In this document: piece after piece, positions 9,140 to 16,738 of the stretch
How positions within the stretch are numbered: the first letter of the stretch is position 1
How the letters are laid out: each line of letters opens with the position of its first letter
Source of the DNA: Amycolatopsis rhizosphaerae
Lineage (GTDB): Bacteria > Actinomycetota > Actinomycetes > Mycobacteriales > Pseudonocardiaceae
Assembly: GCF_007713715.1 (NCBI RefSeq)
Contig: NZ_VJWX01000021.1
Location: 1 to 32,020 of the forward strand
Direction: 5' to 3'
Length of the DNA stretch: 32,020 bases
Made by a program: the position numbers and the translations under genes
The notes under the pieces: generated by a model
The model's database searches: none
Seen by the model: only the letters and a program-made list of their open reading frames with translations
What the model was told of the DNA's origin: nothing

Positions 9140-9976
9140 CTATCCCTCCCCGAGGGCTTGCAGCAACTGCGCGTAGGTCGCGCCGTTCCCCTTCGGGTAC
9201 TGGTTGGTCAGCACCGCGTGCACGATGAGCCGCTGCCGGTCCGAGAACTGGGGGTGGCAGGTGGTCAGCGTGAGGAGCGCGACCTGCTGCGCGGGCGGCA
9301 GCAGGTCGGGGGCCCGGTGCGGCACCGGCGCGATCACCGTGACCTGGTCCGGGGTCACCACCTCGCGCCCCACGGTTTGGCCGTAGGGCCCGCCGTCCTG
9401 GGCGTTCGTCCGCAACGTGCTGACTCGCCGGCACTTCGGATCGCGCCCCTTGCCGGTGGCCCAGCCGGCGATCTCGTCGGCGTGCGGCAGCACGCGGTAC
9501 ACGAAGAAATCGGTCTGGGTCTCGATGACGATCGCGTCACAGGAACTCAGCAGGTCGAGGTCGTTGAACGGGGCGCCCTTGCCGACCCGGTGCCCGGCGA
9601 CCGCGAAGTTGCCCGGCTCGCCGGGCAGTGCGGTGCCCTTGTAGTGCCCCGGCCCGACCTCCAGCGACTTTTCGTCGGTCCCCTGCTGAATGGTGAAGTG
9701 GTAGTCGGCGCCGAAGGTCGGGATGTAGATCTTGGCGAAGGCCTGGCCGTCGATCAGCTCGGGATGCAGTTCGCGCCCCTTGGCCCAGTCGCCTTCCAGC
9801 GTCGAGGCGGCATTGGCCTGCTTCTCGGCGGAGAACACGTCGGTCACGTACAGCTCGTAGACCACGAACAGCAGGATCACGAGGCCCGCCGTGATCAGCA
9901 GCTCGCCCAGGGTGCGCACGGTCTTCCTGCCACGGCCGGGCGACGACTTCGGCGGCGGTGCTTGCAGTATCGCCAC
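9140..9976 (-). CDS. Class E sortase
   Basis: The protein is 278 aa from the GTG at 9976. A basic cytoplasmic start is followed by one membrane helix (about residues 28-45) and the sortase domain. Catalytic residues are visible: His129 in AVAGHRVG, Cys240 in TLTTCHP, and Arg247/Arg249 in SDRQRL. Class E sortases cleave LAXTG-like signals and anchor surface proteins to peptidoglycan in high-GC Gram-positives. It starts a - strand run with the 51-aa protein and pabA, and is divergent from crgA. No sorting-signal substrate is encoded in the window. Confidence 0.92.
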   Translation of the reverse strand: MAILQAPPPKSSPGRGRKTVRTLGELLITAGLVILLFVVYELYVTDVFSAEKQANAASTLEGDWAKGRELHPELIDGQAFAKIYIPTFGADYHFTIQQGTDEKSLEVGPGHYKGTALPGEPGNFAVAGHRVGKGAPFNDLDLLSSCDAIVIETQTDFFVYRVLPHADEIAGWATGKGRDPKCRRVSTLRTNAQDGGPYGQTVGREVVTPDQVTVIAPVPHRAPDLLPPAQQVALLTLTTCHPQFSDRQRLIVHAVLTNQYPKGNGATYAQLLQALGEG

Positions 9977-10080
9977 GCGCGCTCCTCTCGTCAGCCCGCT
10001 TACGTTAACGTGTGGAGCCAGCGGTGGGTGCGCGCAAAGACGCTGTGCATCCCTAGTTCACCCGAGCGCGCGAGGTACCG
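9977..10080. promoter_or_regulatory. Divergent sortase/crgA promoter region with 10-bp palindrome
   Basis: The 104-bp gap between two divergent starts must carry both promoters. It contains a perfect palindrome ACGTTAACGT at 10002-10011. A GAGGT sequence six to ten bases before the crgA ATG is a usable ribosome binding site. The palindrome could be an operator or part of a -10 region; neither is proven. Confidence 0.45.
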
Positions 10081-10347
10081 ATGCCCAAGTCGAAGGTCCG
10101 CAAGAAGACGGCGTACACCCCGCCTGCCGACCGGCGCACCCCGGTCAAGGTGCGCGCAGCGGGGCCGTCCCATCCGATCTACAAGATCGTCATGTTCGGG
10201 CTGATGCTGATCGGCCTGGCCTGGCTCGTGGTGAACTACATCGCCGCGGACAAGATCGGTTTCATGTCCGATCTCGGGAACTGGAACTTCGCGGTCGGCT
10301 TCGGGCTGATGATCACCGGTCTGATGATGACCATGCGATGGCGCTAA
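10081..10347 (+). CDS. crgA: Cell division protein CrgA
   Basis: The protein is 88 aa and starts MPKSKVRKKTAYTPP, a Lys/Arg-rich cytoplasmic tail followed by two transmembrane helices (about 34-53 and 68-85) joined by a short loop, ending MMTMRWR. Length, basic N-terminus and the two-helix plan match CrgA, the actinobacterial septum protein that interacts with FtsZ, FtsI and CwsA. The cwsA gene lies about 2.4 kb away on the same strand. The start is supported by GAGGT just upstream. Confidence 0.96.
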   Translation: MPKSKVRKKTAYTPPADRRTPVKVRAAGPSHPIYKIVMFGLMLIGLAWLVVNYIAADKIGFMSDLGNWNFAVGFGLMITGLMMTMRWR

Positions 10348-10376
10348 CGGCCGCGGAAATTACTCCGAACGGCCTC

Positions 10377-10404
10377 TTGACGATGGATGACACGGTTGTA
10401 ATTC
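10377..10404 (+). promoter_or_regulatory. Candidate promoter of the PH-domain gene
   Basis: A TTGACG (10377-10382) is followed after 16 bases by TAATTC (10399-10404), a plausible housekeeping -35/-10 pair. The expected transcription start would fall near 10410, inside or beside the two DnaA boxes. Confidence 0.45.
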
Positions 10405-10412
10405 ATCCCCAC

Positions 10413-10434
10413 TGTGGATAACCCCTGTGGATAA
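10413..10434 (-). promoter_or_regulatory. Two perfect DnaA boxes in tandem
   Basis: TGTGGATAA occurs at 10413-10421 and again at 10426-10434, the exact reverse complement of the consensus DnaA box TTATCCACA. The two copies share orientation and are 13 bp apart start to start. They lie just downstream of the candidate promoter. The GTG start codon of the PH-domain gene (10427-10429) is inside the second box. Confidence 0.85.
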
Positions 10435-10831
10435 CTACGCGGCACACTGGGCTCCACAGCCGGCTCTCGTCGCCCTCGGCTGGCTGGCCGCTGCCGCCGC
10501 GCTCACGGGCGCCGTGCTCTACGCCGACCCGCGAGGTGCCCTGCTGCTCGGCGTCGCCGCGATGGTGCTGCTGGCGCTGTCGGTGCACGGCTCGGTGGTC
10601 AGGCCCCGGCTCGCCGCCGACCCACGGGGCGTGCGCGTGCGCACCGCCCGCGGCGCTCATGAGTTCACCTGGCCGGAAACGCGGACCACGCTGCGCACCG
10701 CCAAACGCCTCGGCCGGGACAGCACCACGCTGGAGATCTCCGCGGGTGACCACCTGTTCATCTTCGGCAGGCTGGAACTGGGCGCCGATCCGCGCGAGGT
10801 GCTCGACGCACTGGCGAACCTGCGGGGCTGA
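10427..10831 (+). CDS. PH-domain membrane protein (bPH type, Rv0010c-like)
   Basis: The protein is 134 aa from the GTG at 10427 (MDNYAAHWAPQPALVAL). Two hydrophobic segments (about 14-30 and 37-54) lead to a C-terminal domain of about 75 residues with strand-rich sequence (GVRVRTARGAHEFTW, LEISAGDHLFIFGRLELG), typical of the short bacterial PH domain. Its place between crgA and ppiA matches Rv0010c of M. tuberculosis. Function is unknown; a lipid- or protein-binding role at the division site is inferred. The start codon overlaps a DnaA box. Confidence 0.8.
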   Translation: MDNYAAHWAPQPALVALGWLAAAAALTGAVLYADPRGALLLGVAAMVLLALSVHGSVVRPRLAADPRGVRVRTARGAHEFTWPETRTTLRTAKRLGRDSTTLEISAGDHLFIFGRLELGADPREVLDALANLRG

Positions 10832-10842
10832 TCGGCTCCCGG

Positions 10843-11775
10843 TCAGCCGGGCGTGCAGACCAGTGCCGCCTGTGCGTCGGGCCCGCACACCACCCCGGCG
10901 AGCTGCGCGTCCCGGTGGACCACCAGCGCCACCGCGGCTGCCACCACCAGCAGCACCCCGGCGGTCTGCCACCCCACCCGGTTCTTCTTCGGGGCGTACA
11001 CCAGCACCGCGATGACCACCAGGCCGGTGAGGAAACCGCCGAGGTGCCCCCAGATCGAAATCTGCGGCACCCTCAGCGTGATGACCGCGTTCAGCGCGAC
11101 GGTGACGATGATCGGCATCGGGTTGAGCCGCATCCGGAGCACGACCACGAGAGCCCCGGCGAGCAGCCCGAAGATGGCCCCGGAAGCCCCGGCCGTCGCC
11201 CCGTTCGCATCACCGAAGGCGTACACCGCCGCAGCCCCGCCGAGCAACGAGACGAGGTACAGCACGAGGAACCGGGCCTTGCCGAGCAGCGGCTCCAGAT
11301 CCCGCCCCAGCACCAGCAGCGCGACCATGTTCGACAGGATGTGCAACGGGCCGAAGTGCAGGAAGCCACTCGTGACCAGCCGCCACCACTGGTCCGCACC
11401 CGCGATCGCCCTCGGCCACAGCACCCAGTCCCCGAACAGGGTGGAGACCTGGTTGTCCACCAGGCTGTTCGCCTGGACCACGGTGACCACGAACGCGAGC
11501 AGGTTCAACCCGATCAGCACCGGGGTGACCACGGACGTCCCCGACGACCGCGCCCCGACGAGAGCCTGGGGCGACATCGGCCGGGCGGCCCGCGCCTGCC
11601 GGTGGTTCACCGCCGCGCAGTCGACGCAGTGGGAGCCGACGTCGGCCTCACGCAGGCAGTCGGGACAGGCAGGCCGGCCGCAGCGCGTGCAGCTCAGACC
11701 GGTCTGCCTGTTCGGGTGCCACCAGCAGCCCGGCAGGGCCGGTGCCGGGGGATGAGCGTTGGGAGGCTGGTTCAC
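10843..11775 (-). CDS. Rhomboid-family intramembrane serine protease with N-terminal zinc-binding region
   Basis: The protein is 310 aa from the GTG at 11775, four to five bases after a good GGAGG. Residues 17-55 hold a Cys/His cluster (CWWHPNRQTGLSCTRCG, CPDCL, HCVDC) like a B-box zinc finger. The rest is a rhomboid core of six or more helices. Catalytic Ser198 lies in GASGAIFG and His244 in WGHLGGFLTG. WWRLVTSGFLHFGPLHILSN carries the loop and His/Asn residues of the family. Rhomboids cleave substrates inside the membrane. It lies downstream of ppiA on the same strand with a 30-base gap. Confidence 0.93.
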   Translation of the reverse strand: MNQPPNAHPPAPALPGCWWHPNRQTGLSCTRCGRPACPDCLREADVGSHCVDCAAVNHRQARAARPMSPQALVGARSSGTSVVTPVLIGLNLLAFVVTVVQANSLVDNQVSTLFGDWVLWPRAIAGADQWWRLVTSGFLHFGPLHILSNMVALLVLGRDLEPLLGKARFLVLYLVSLLGGAAAVYAFGDANGATAGASGAIFGLLAGALVVVLRMRLNPMPIIVTVALNAVITLRVPQISIWGHLGGFLTGLVVIAVLVYAPKKNRVGWQTAGVLLVVAAAVALVVHRDAQLAGVVCGPDAQAALVCTPG

Positions 11776-11805
11776 AATGCCTCCAAACTACCCGCCCGAA
11801 ACGAC

Positions 11806-12360
11806 TCAGCGCTCGATGTCGATCTTCTCGATGACCACTTCGTTGATCGGGCGGTCGGCCACCCCGGTGGCGGCGTTGGCGATCGAGTCGACGACCTGGC
11901 GCGACGCCTGGTCCGCGACCTCACCGAAGATCGTGTGCTTGAAGTTCAGGTGCGCGGTCGGCGCGACCGTGATGAAGAACTGGGAACCGTTCGTGCCCGG
12001 CCCCGCGTTCGCCATCGCCAGCAGGTACGGGCGGTTGAACTGCAGTTCCGGGTGGAACTCGTCGGCGAACCGGTAGCCGGGACCGCCACGGCCGGTGCCC
12101 GTCGGATCCCCACCCTGGATCATGAAGCCGGAGATCACCCGGTGGAAGACGGAACCGTCGTAGAAGGGCCCCGAGGAGTCCCCCTTGGCGTTGGGCTGGC
12201 TGTACTCCTTCGTGCCCTCCGCGAGGCCCACGAAGTTCTTCACCGTCTTGGGCGCGTGATCAGGGAAAAGGTTCAGCCGGATGTCCCCGTGGTTGGTGTG
12301 CAGCACCGCCTGGAGCTTGCCACCAACGAGGGATTCGTTGCTCTCACTCACGCCTCTCAT
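11806..12360 (-). CDS. ppiA: Peptidyl-prolyl cis-trans isomerase, cyclophilin type
   Basis: The protein is 184 aa from the ATG at 12360; a GTG at 12351 (MSESNESL) is equally possible. Cyclophilin motifs are intact: FHRVISGFMIQGGDPTGTGR with the active-site Arg, FADEFHPEL, and ANAGPGTNGSQFFIT. It catalyses proline isomerisation, here as a cytoplasmic protein because no signal peptide is seen. Position beside cwsA and the rhomboid/PH genes matches ppiA near the origin in related actinobacteria. A longer upstream frame to 12462 exists but overlaps the cwsA start and lacks family support. Confidence 0.93.
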   Translation of the reverse strand: MRGVSESNESLVGGKLQAVLHTNHGDIRLNLFPDHAPKTVKNFVGLAEGTKEYSQPNAKGDSSGPFYDGSVFHRVISGFMIQGGDPTGTGRGGPGYRFADEFHPELQFNRPYLLAMANAGPGTNGSQFFITVAPTAHLNFKHTIFGEVADQASRQVVDSIANAATGVADRPINEVVIEKIDIER

Positions 12361-12449
12361 CGTGCCATCCACAGCGCGATCGGCCGGAGACGGGCAGGAT
12401 AGGGGACGGGGTAACCACCGGTTGAACAACGATTGACGAGGTGAAGGCC

Positions 12450-13082
12450 ATGACCCGAGCAACGGACTCGGTCGGCGAGTCGGTCCGGACCGGCTTGCTG
12501 GGCCTGCGTAAACGCGCCGTCGAGGCGGGTAAGGCGGGGGCCGAGGCCACCGTCCGTGTCGCGCAGGTGGCCGCGGAGAGCACCGAAGGGGCCCGTAAGG
12601 AGGCGGCGAAGCGAAGCCGTCAGGCCACGGCGGACCTGGCCCGCAAGTCCGGCCAGACCCGCAAGGAGCTCGCCAAGGCAGGTAAGCAGGCGCGCAAGGA
12701 GGCAGCCGAACGGCTCGCCGAGATGCGCAAACCGGGCCGCAAGGCCCGCAAGGCCGCGCTACGGGCCGCCAAGGCGGCAGGGGAATCGAAGCGCAAGGCC
12801 AAGCGCGATTTCAAGATCGCGAAGAGGGACTTCAAGGCCGCACTGGCGGAGGCGAAGCTGGCGGCCAAGGGTGGCAGGCGCCGCCGCCGCTGGCCCTGGC
12901 TGCTGGGCATCGCCGTGCTCGCGGGCGGAGCGGCCTTCGCCGCCCTGCGCCCGAAGCCGCAGCCCCCGGTCGCGGCCGAGCCGCCACACACCGGCACGAC
13001 GCCGAAGGCCGAGACAGCGCCGAGCGCGAACGGCCAGCAGACCGCACAGGCGGCGTCCTCGGCTCAGCACCGCAAGGCCTGA
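12450..13082 (+). CDS. cwsA: Cell wall synthesis protein CwsA
   Basis: The protein is 210 aa from the ATG at 12450, preceded by GAGGTGAAGG; an in-frame GTG at 12441 is an alternative. Residues 10-145 are a long Lys/Arg/Ala/Glu-rich helix or coiled coil. One transmembrane helix follows (RWPWLLGIAVLAGGAAFAAL, about 150-170), then an extracellular Pro/Ala-rich tail. This layout and the location next to ppiA and crgA fit CwsA, which binds CrgA and Wag31 and supports polar growth and division. It is longer than the roughly 145-aa mycobacterial protein because of the extended basic region. Transcribed divergently from ppiA. Confidence 0.85.
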   Translation: MTRATDSVGESVRTGLLGLRKRAVEAGKAGAEATVRVAQVAAESTEGARKEAAKRSRQATADLARKSGQTRKELAKAGKQARKEAAERLAEMRKPGRKARKAALRAAKAAGESKRKAKRDFKIAKRDFKAALAEAKLAAKGGRRRRRWPWLLGIAVLAGGAAFAALRPKPQPPVAAEPPHTGTTPKAETAPSANGQQTAQAASSAQHRKA

Positions 13083-13094
13083 ATCCGGCCGAGA

Positions 13095-13148
13095 CAGTCT
13101 GAAGGCCACCATCGCGGCGGGTTCGCCGGGATGGTGGCCTTCGGACTG
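13095..13148. terminator. cwsA / DUF6918 convergent terminator hairpin
   Basis: Bases 13101-13113 (gaaggccaccatc) pair exactly with 13130-13142. Flanking bases extend the stem to 13095 and 13148 with one mismatch. The 16-base loop is GC-rich. It lies 12 bases after the cwsA stop and 12 bases before the end of the next gene on the - strand. Confidence 0.85.
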
Positions 13149-13160
13149 ACGGGACCGGGA

Positions 13161-13613
13161 TCAGGCGGTCGCCGCGTGCTTGTCGATCAGCTTGCCGAGG
13201 CGGGGAAGCGCTTCCTCGACGTTCTTCTTCCCGTTCGGGCGCAGCTTGCTGTAGACCTTCTTGATGCTGTCCCGGGAGGTCTGCTCCGCACGACCGTCGG
13301 TGACGCTGAGCAGCGCGTCCGCGGCCTCGTCACCGCGGCCCGCGAGGTAGCCACCGAAGTCGGTGCCACCCGTGGCCTTGTAGTCGGCGTAGAACGGCTC
13401 GAGGGAGGCAGCGAAATCGTCGAGCAGGCTGTCGACCGCCGAACCGATGATGCCCGGCTTGATCTTCTTGACGGCCGCGAAACCAGTCTTGATCACGGCA
13501 CCCGAAACGCCGCCCTTGTCCGCGACCTCTTCGTCGACCAGGTTCTCCAGGTCGGCGACGACGGCCGGACGCCTGCCGGAGTCGAGCAGGATTGCCTTGA
13601 GGGTGTCAGCCAC
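13161..13613 (-). CDS. DUF6918-family protein
   Basis: The protein is 150 aa from the GTG at 13613, with a purine-rich GAAGGAAA about eight bases upstream; longer in-frame starts (ATG at 13643) have no better site. It begins VADTLKAILLDSGRRPAVVADLE and is predicted mostly helical, soluble and without signal peptide, ending LGKLIDKHAATA. I match it to the uncharacterised actinobacterial DUF6918 family from memory; no catalytic motif is visible. It has its own 5' leader with a large inverted repeat. Confidence 0.7.
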   Translation of the reverse strand: MADTLKAILLDSGRRPAVVADLENLVDEEVADKGGVSGAVIKTGFAAVKKIKPGIIGSAVDSLLDDFAASLEPFYADYKATGGTDFGGYLAGRGDEAADALLSVTDGRAEQTSRDSIKKVYSKLRPNGKKNVEEALPRLGKLIDKHAATA

Positions 13614-13751
13614 GGATGTTTCCTTCTTCGCTTTGGGGTACATGGATTTACCTGCGGCCCTTGGCACACCGACCCCGGGTGCTGGTCCTCCCCGGCCGCA
13701 GGTGGCGATCAGAGTAGTACAAGATCGATCGGACACTTCAGGCCGTCTGCG
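13614..13751 (-). promoter_or_regulatory. DUF6918 5' leader with long-range inverted repeat
   Basis: CCTGCGGCC at 13651-13659 pairs exactly with GGCCGCAGG at 13694-13702, enclosing 34 bases with further GC-rich pairing potential. On the - strand this folds in the untranslated leader about 40 bases before the GTG. It could be a regulatory RNA structure or an attenuator. I cannot match it to a known riboswitch. Confidence 0.35.
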
Positions 13752-14309
13752 TTAGAGCCCCAGAGCGGAAATTGTTTGTTTCGTAACGGTTCTCGCCTTG
13801 ACTGTCTGCATCTGGTCGGTGGTGACCACGACCGCCGTGCCCTGCTTCGCGACCGCGTACACCGCACCCCCGTCCATCTGCTGGTATCCGCCCTGCCAGC
13901 CGGGGGGATCGGTCGCGGGATTGCTGGTGTCCACGGGCGCCACGTGGTCCACCAGAGCGGTGGCCACGGCCGGTTCGCCGACGTAGATCCGCACGGTCAG
14001 CTGGAGCTTTCCCGCGCGGTCGTAGAAGAAGCACGCCGGGTGGGGCCGGTCGGCGGAGAGCTTCACCACCGACACCCGCTGCCCGTTGGCCTGAGCGGCG
14101 AAGTCGGTGGCGAGGTAGGGGCATGGAGCGGCGGCCACCGGCTGCGGATCGGGCGGCAGCGCAGGGGCGGCCGAGGTGGTGGTGGTGGCCGGCGGCGGCG
14201 CGCTGGACGAGGACGGCTTGGCGACCGGCGCGGGGTGCTGGGAGCAGCCGACCGCGCCCAGGCCGGTGACCAGGGTGAAGGTTGCGAGAACGAGCACGAC
14301 TCGACGCAT
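13752..14309 (-). CDS. DUF2020-type putative lipoprotein
   Basis: The protein is 185 aa from the ATG at 14309 (MRRVVLVLATFTLVTGLGAVGC). A basic start, a hydrophobic stretch and a Cys at residue 22 give a lipoprotein signal with a loose lipobox (AVGC). A Ser/Pro/Thr-rich linker (about 25-55) follows. The exported domain contains CPYLATDFAAQANGQRVSVVK and a PACFFYDRAGKLQLTVRIYV stretch, with a Cys pair that may form a disulphide. This resembles the DUF2020 family of actinobacterial secreted proteins. Function unknown. Divergent from the dehydratase gene. Confidence 0.75.
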   Translation of the reverse strand: MRRVVLVLATFTLVTGLGAVGCSQHPAPVAKPSSSSAPPPATTTTSAAPALPPDPQPVAAAPCPYLATDFAAQANGQRVSVVKLSADRPHPACFFYDRAGKLQLTVRIYVGEPAVATALVDHVAPVDTSNPATDPPGWQGGYQQMDGGAVYAVAKQGTAVVVTTDQMQTVKARTVTKQTISALGL

Positions 14310-14337
14310 CGGGCACAGTGAACCACGCCCCAAGTCA

Positions 14338-14354
14338 CTGGACTATTGGTCCAG
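14338..14354. promoter_or_regulatory. 17-bp palindromic operator candidate
   Basis: CTGGACTATTGGTCCAG has perfect 6-bp arms (ctggac / gtccag) around a 5-bp spacer. It lies 20-37 bases before the dehydratase GTG and 28 bases before the divergent lipoprotein start, where an operator would act. Further GTCC sequences lie just downstream (14369-14372). Arms of this type are bound by GntR-family regulators, but no such regulator is encoded nearby. Confidence 0.6.
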
Positions 14355-14374
14355 ATATCCGACATACTGTCCAA

Positions 14375-15328
14375 GTGACCTTGACTCTCGACGACGTCCG
14401 GGCCGCCGCCCTGCGGCTGACCGGCCAAGCGCACCGGACTCCCGTGCTCACCTCCCGCACCCTGGACGAGCGGGCTGGCGCCGAAGTCTTCCTAAAGTGT
14501 GAAAACTTTCAGCGGATCGGGGCGTTCAAGTTCCGTGGCGCCTACAACGCGCTGTCGCAGCTCTCCCCGGAGCAGCTCGCGCGCGGGGTTTGCGCCTATT
14601 CCTCGGGCAACCACGCGCAGGCCGTCGCGCTGGCCGCATCGCTGCTGGGCACCAAGGCGACCATCCTGATGCCGATCGACGCGCCGGAGTCCAAGGTCGA
14701 AGCCGTGCGCGGGTACGGCGCGGACATCCGCCGGTTCGACCGGTACACCGAGGACCGGGCCGCCCTCGCCGCGGACCTGGCCGAGCAGCACGGTTTCACC
14801 ATCGTCCCGCCCTACGACCACCCGGCCGTGATCGCCGGCCAGGGCACCGCCGCACTGGAGTTCGTCGACGAGACCGGACGGCTGGACGCGATGCTCGTCC
14901 CGATGGGCGGCGGCGGGCTGATGGCGGGCAGCGCCATCGCCACCACCTCGCTGTTCCCGGACACGGCGATGATCGGTGTCGAACCGGCCGCGGGTGACGA
15001 CCACCAGCGCTCCTTCGCGGCCGGGGAACGGGTCGACATCGGGGTTCCCCAGACCATCGCGGACGGCCTGGCCGCGCCCACCCCCGGCGAACTGACCTTC
15101 GAGATCAACCGGCGGCTGGTCGGCGAGGTCGCCACGGTCACCGACGACGAGATCCGCGACGCGATGCGCTTCCTGTTCGACCGGATGAAGATCGTCGTCG
15201 AGCCCAGCGGCGCGGTCGGCGTGGCGGCGCTGCTGGCGGGGAAGGTCCGCCTCCCCGGCCGCCGGATCGGCGTACTCCTCTCCGGCGGGAACATCGCCAC
15301 CGAGCGGTTCTGCCTGCTCCTCGGCTGA
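14375..15328 (+). CDS. Threonine/serine dehydratase (PLP fold type II)
   Basis: The protein is 317 aa from the GTG at 14375 (VTLTLDDVRAAALRLTG); upstream in-frame codons run through the divergent promoter and are rejected. The PLP lysine is K52 in GAFKFRGAYNA. SSGNHAQAVA binds the cofactor and substrate carboxylate, and GGGGLMAG binds the phosphate. The C-terminal ACT-like regulatory domain of biosynthetic IlvA is absent, so this is the short catabolic or racemase-like type. It deaminates L-threonine or L-serine to 2-oxo acids; serine racemase activity cannot be excluded. The palindrome upstream suggests specific control. Confidence 0.88.
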   Translation: MTLTLDDVRAAALRLTGQAHRTPVLTSRTLDERAGAEVFLKCENFQRIGAFKFRGAYNALSQLSPEQLARGVCAYSSGNHAQAVALAASLLGTKATILMPIDAPESKVEAVRGYGADIRRFDRYTEDRAALAADLAEQHGFTIVPPYDHPAVIAGQGTAALEFVDETGRLDAMLVPMGGGGLMAGSAIATTSLFPDTAMIGVEPAAGDDHQRSFAAGERVDIGVPQTIADGLAAPTPGELTFEINRRLVGEVATVTDDEIRDAMRFLFDRMKIVVEPSGAVGVAALLAGKVRLPGRRIGVLLSGGNIATERFCLLLG

Positions 15329-15331
15329 CCC

Positions 15332-16195
15332 CTAGCGGCTCGGGAGGCCGAAGGAGTTCCAGGGCGGCTCGGGTGAAGGCGTCGCGTCGGCGTCGGTCAT
15401 CGGTTTCGCCCTCCCCCGGAACGTGATCAGGTCCTCGCCCGCCACGCAGCGGGCGGGGAACGCCGCCGAGGCCGCCCGAGCGGCCACCGCGGCGACCGGC
15501 AGTTCGACGGGCGACGCGGCCAGCACCACGTTGCCGAAACGGCGGCCCCGCAACACGCCCGGCTCGGCCAGCAGCAGCGCGTGCGGGAACACCGCCGTCA
15601 CGGTGGCGACGGTGCGGCGGGTGAACACCAGGCCGGGCCCATCCGCGATATTGATCAGGTAGGTGCCCGCCGGTCGCAGCACTCTCGCCACGTCCGTGGT
15701 GAACTCGACGGTGGCGAGCCCGCCGGGCATGCGGGCGCGCTGGAACACGTCGGCCACCACGAGATCGGCGGAATTGTCGCGCCGGGTGGCCAGCCCCTCC
15801 CTGCCGTCGGAGATCCGCACTCGCAGCTGAGGCACGGAGCGCAGGTCGAGCTGCTCGCGCACGAGCTCGATCAGCGGGCCGTCGGCGTCGAAGACCAGTT
15901 GCCGCGAGCCGGGCCGGGTCTCGGCGACGTAGCGGGGCAGCGTGCAGCCGGCGCCCCCGAGATGGACCGCTTCCAGCGGTCCCTCCCGGAGACAGTCGAC
16001 GACATCGCCCATGCGCCGCACGTAGTCGAATTCCAGGTGCGTCGGATCGTCGAGGTCGACGTAGGACTGTGCGATCCCGTCGACACTGAGCAGCCACCCG
16101 CCGGGCCGGTCGGCATCGGCCAGCAACTCGGCCGTACCGAAGCGCACCGGATACTTCCCCGGCACCGGTTCACCGCCCTTGCGCCGCTTCGCCAC
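15332..16195 (-). CDS. Spermidine-synthase-like SAM-binding protein
   Basis: The protein is 287 aa from the GTG at 16195, one base after the stop of the DinB gene. It has the aminopropyltransferase/methyltransferase Rossmann core: VHLGGAGCTLPRYVAET (motif I), LVFDADGPLIELV (acidic ribose-binding loop) and ADLVVADVFQ. Actinobacterial proteins of this shape are often annotated as spermidine synthase or fused-MFS relatives, but the substrate is uncertain. The C-terminus (PEPPWNSFGLPSR) is not part of the core. It is the last gene of the run SDR, MFS, DinB, this gene. Confidence 0.75.
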   Translation of the reverse strand: MAKRRKGGEPVPGKYPVRFGTAELLADADRPGGWLLSVDGIAQSYVDLDDPTHLEFDYVRRMGDVVDCLREGPLEAVHLGGAGCTLPRYVAETRPGSRQLVFDADGPLIELVREQLDLRSVPQLRVRISDGREGLATRRDNSADLVVADVFQRARMPGGLATVEFTTDVARVLRPAGTYLINIADGPGLVFTRRTVATVTAVFPHALLLAEPGVLRGRRFGNVVLAASPVELPVAAVAARAASAAFPARCVAGEDLITFRGRAKPMTDADATPSPEPPWNSFGLPSR

Positions 16196-16196
16196 G

Positions 16197-16712
16197 CTAC
16201 GGACCCGTCACGCCGTCGACCTGTTCCCTCAACAGGTCCGCATGTCCGTTGTGCCGGGCGTACTCCCCGATCATGTGCTGGTAGATCATGCGCAACGAGA
16301 ACGGCTCGCCGCGGTGGTCGAACGTGTCGTCCAGCGAGGCGTCCGCGACGGCCTCGTCGGCCAGACGCCACTCCTCGCGATACCGCGCGTAGTCGGCCTC
16401 GGCCCGCTCGGGGTCCAGATCGTCGAAATCGGCGTCCTTGCCCTTGGCCGGGTCGTACATCGGCGGCAGTTCCTGCCCCGAGAACCGCTCACGGAACCAG
16501 ATCCGCTCGACCTTCGCCAGGTGACGGATCAGGCCGAGCAGCGACAGGCTCGACGGCGGTACGGACCGCTGAGCGAGCTGCTCACCGGTCAACCCGGCGC
16601 ATTTGGCCAGCAGGGTCTCGCGTTGGAAGGTCAGGTAACCGGTCAGCAGGGTCCGTTCGGGCGCGCTGGTCGAGCCGCCCGCGCGAACCACCTCAGGGGC
16701 AGTCCATGTCAT
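16197..16712 (-). CDS. DinB/DUF664-family protein
   Basis: The protein is 171 aa from the ATG at 16712 (MTWTAPEVV), a usual start for this family. An ATG at 16739, which overlaps the MFS stop and has GAGGTG upstream, would add nine residues and suggests coupling. The four-helix DinB fold is indicated by SLSLLGLIRHLAKVERIWFR and YARHNGHADLLRE, which carry the metal-binding His residues. Members act as bacillithiol- or mycothiol-dependent transferases in some cases; the role here is unknown. Confidence 0.85.
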   Translation of the reverse strand: MTWTAPEVVRAGGSTSAPERTLLTGYLTFQRETLLAKCAGLTGEQLAQRSVPPSSLSLLGLIRHLAKVERIWFRERFSGQELPPMYDPAKGKDADFDDLDPERAEADYARYREEWRLADEAVADASLDDTFDHRGEPFSLRMIYQHMIGEYARHNGHADLLREQVDGVTGP

Positions 16713-16738
16713 GGGCAAAGCATGCCTGGCACCGATCA

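Noticed and set aside
13640-13710. c-di-AMP (ydaO-type) riboswitch before the DUF6918 gene
   Set aside because: A few GGGGA/CCGGGG-like stretches resemble it, but the conserved 3' half is absent and the spacing does not fit.
13940-13955. Second parS-like site around CACGTG
   Set aside because: Only the 8-base centre CCACGTGG is symmetric, and it lies inside a coding region.
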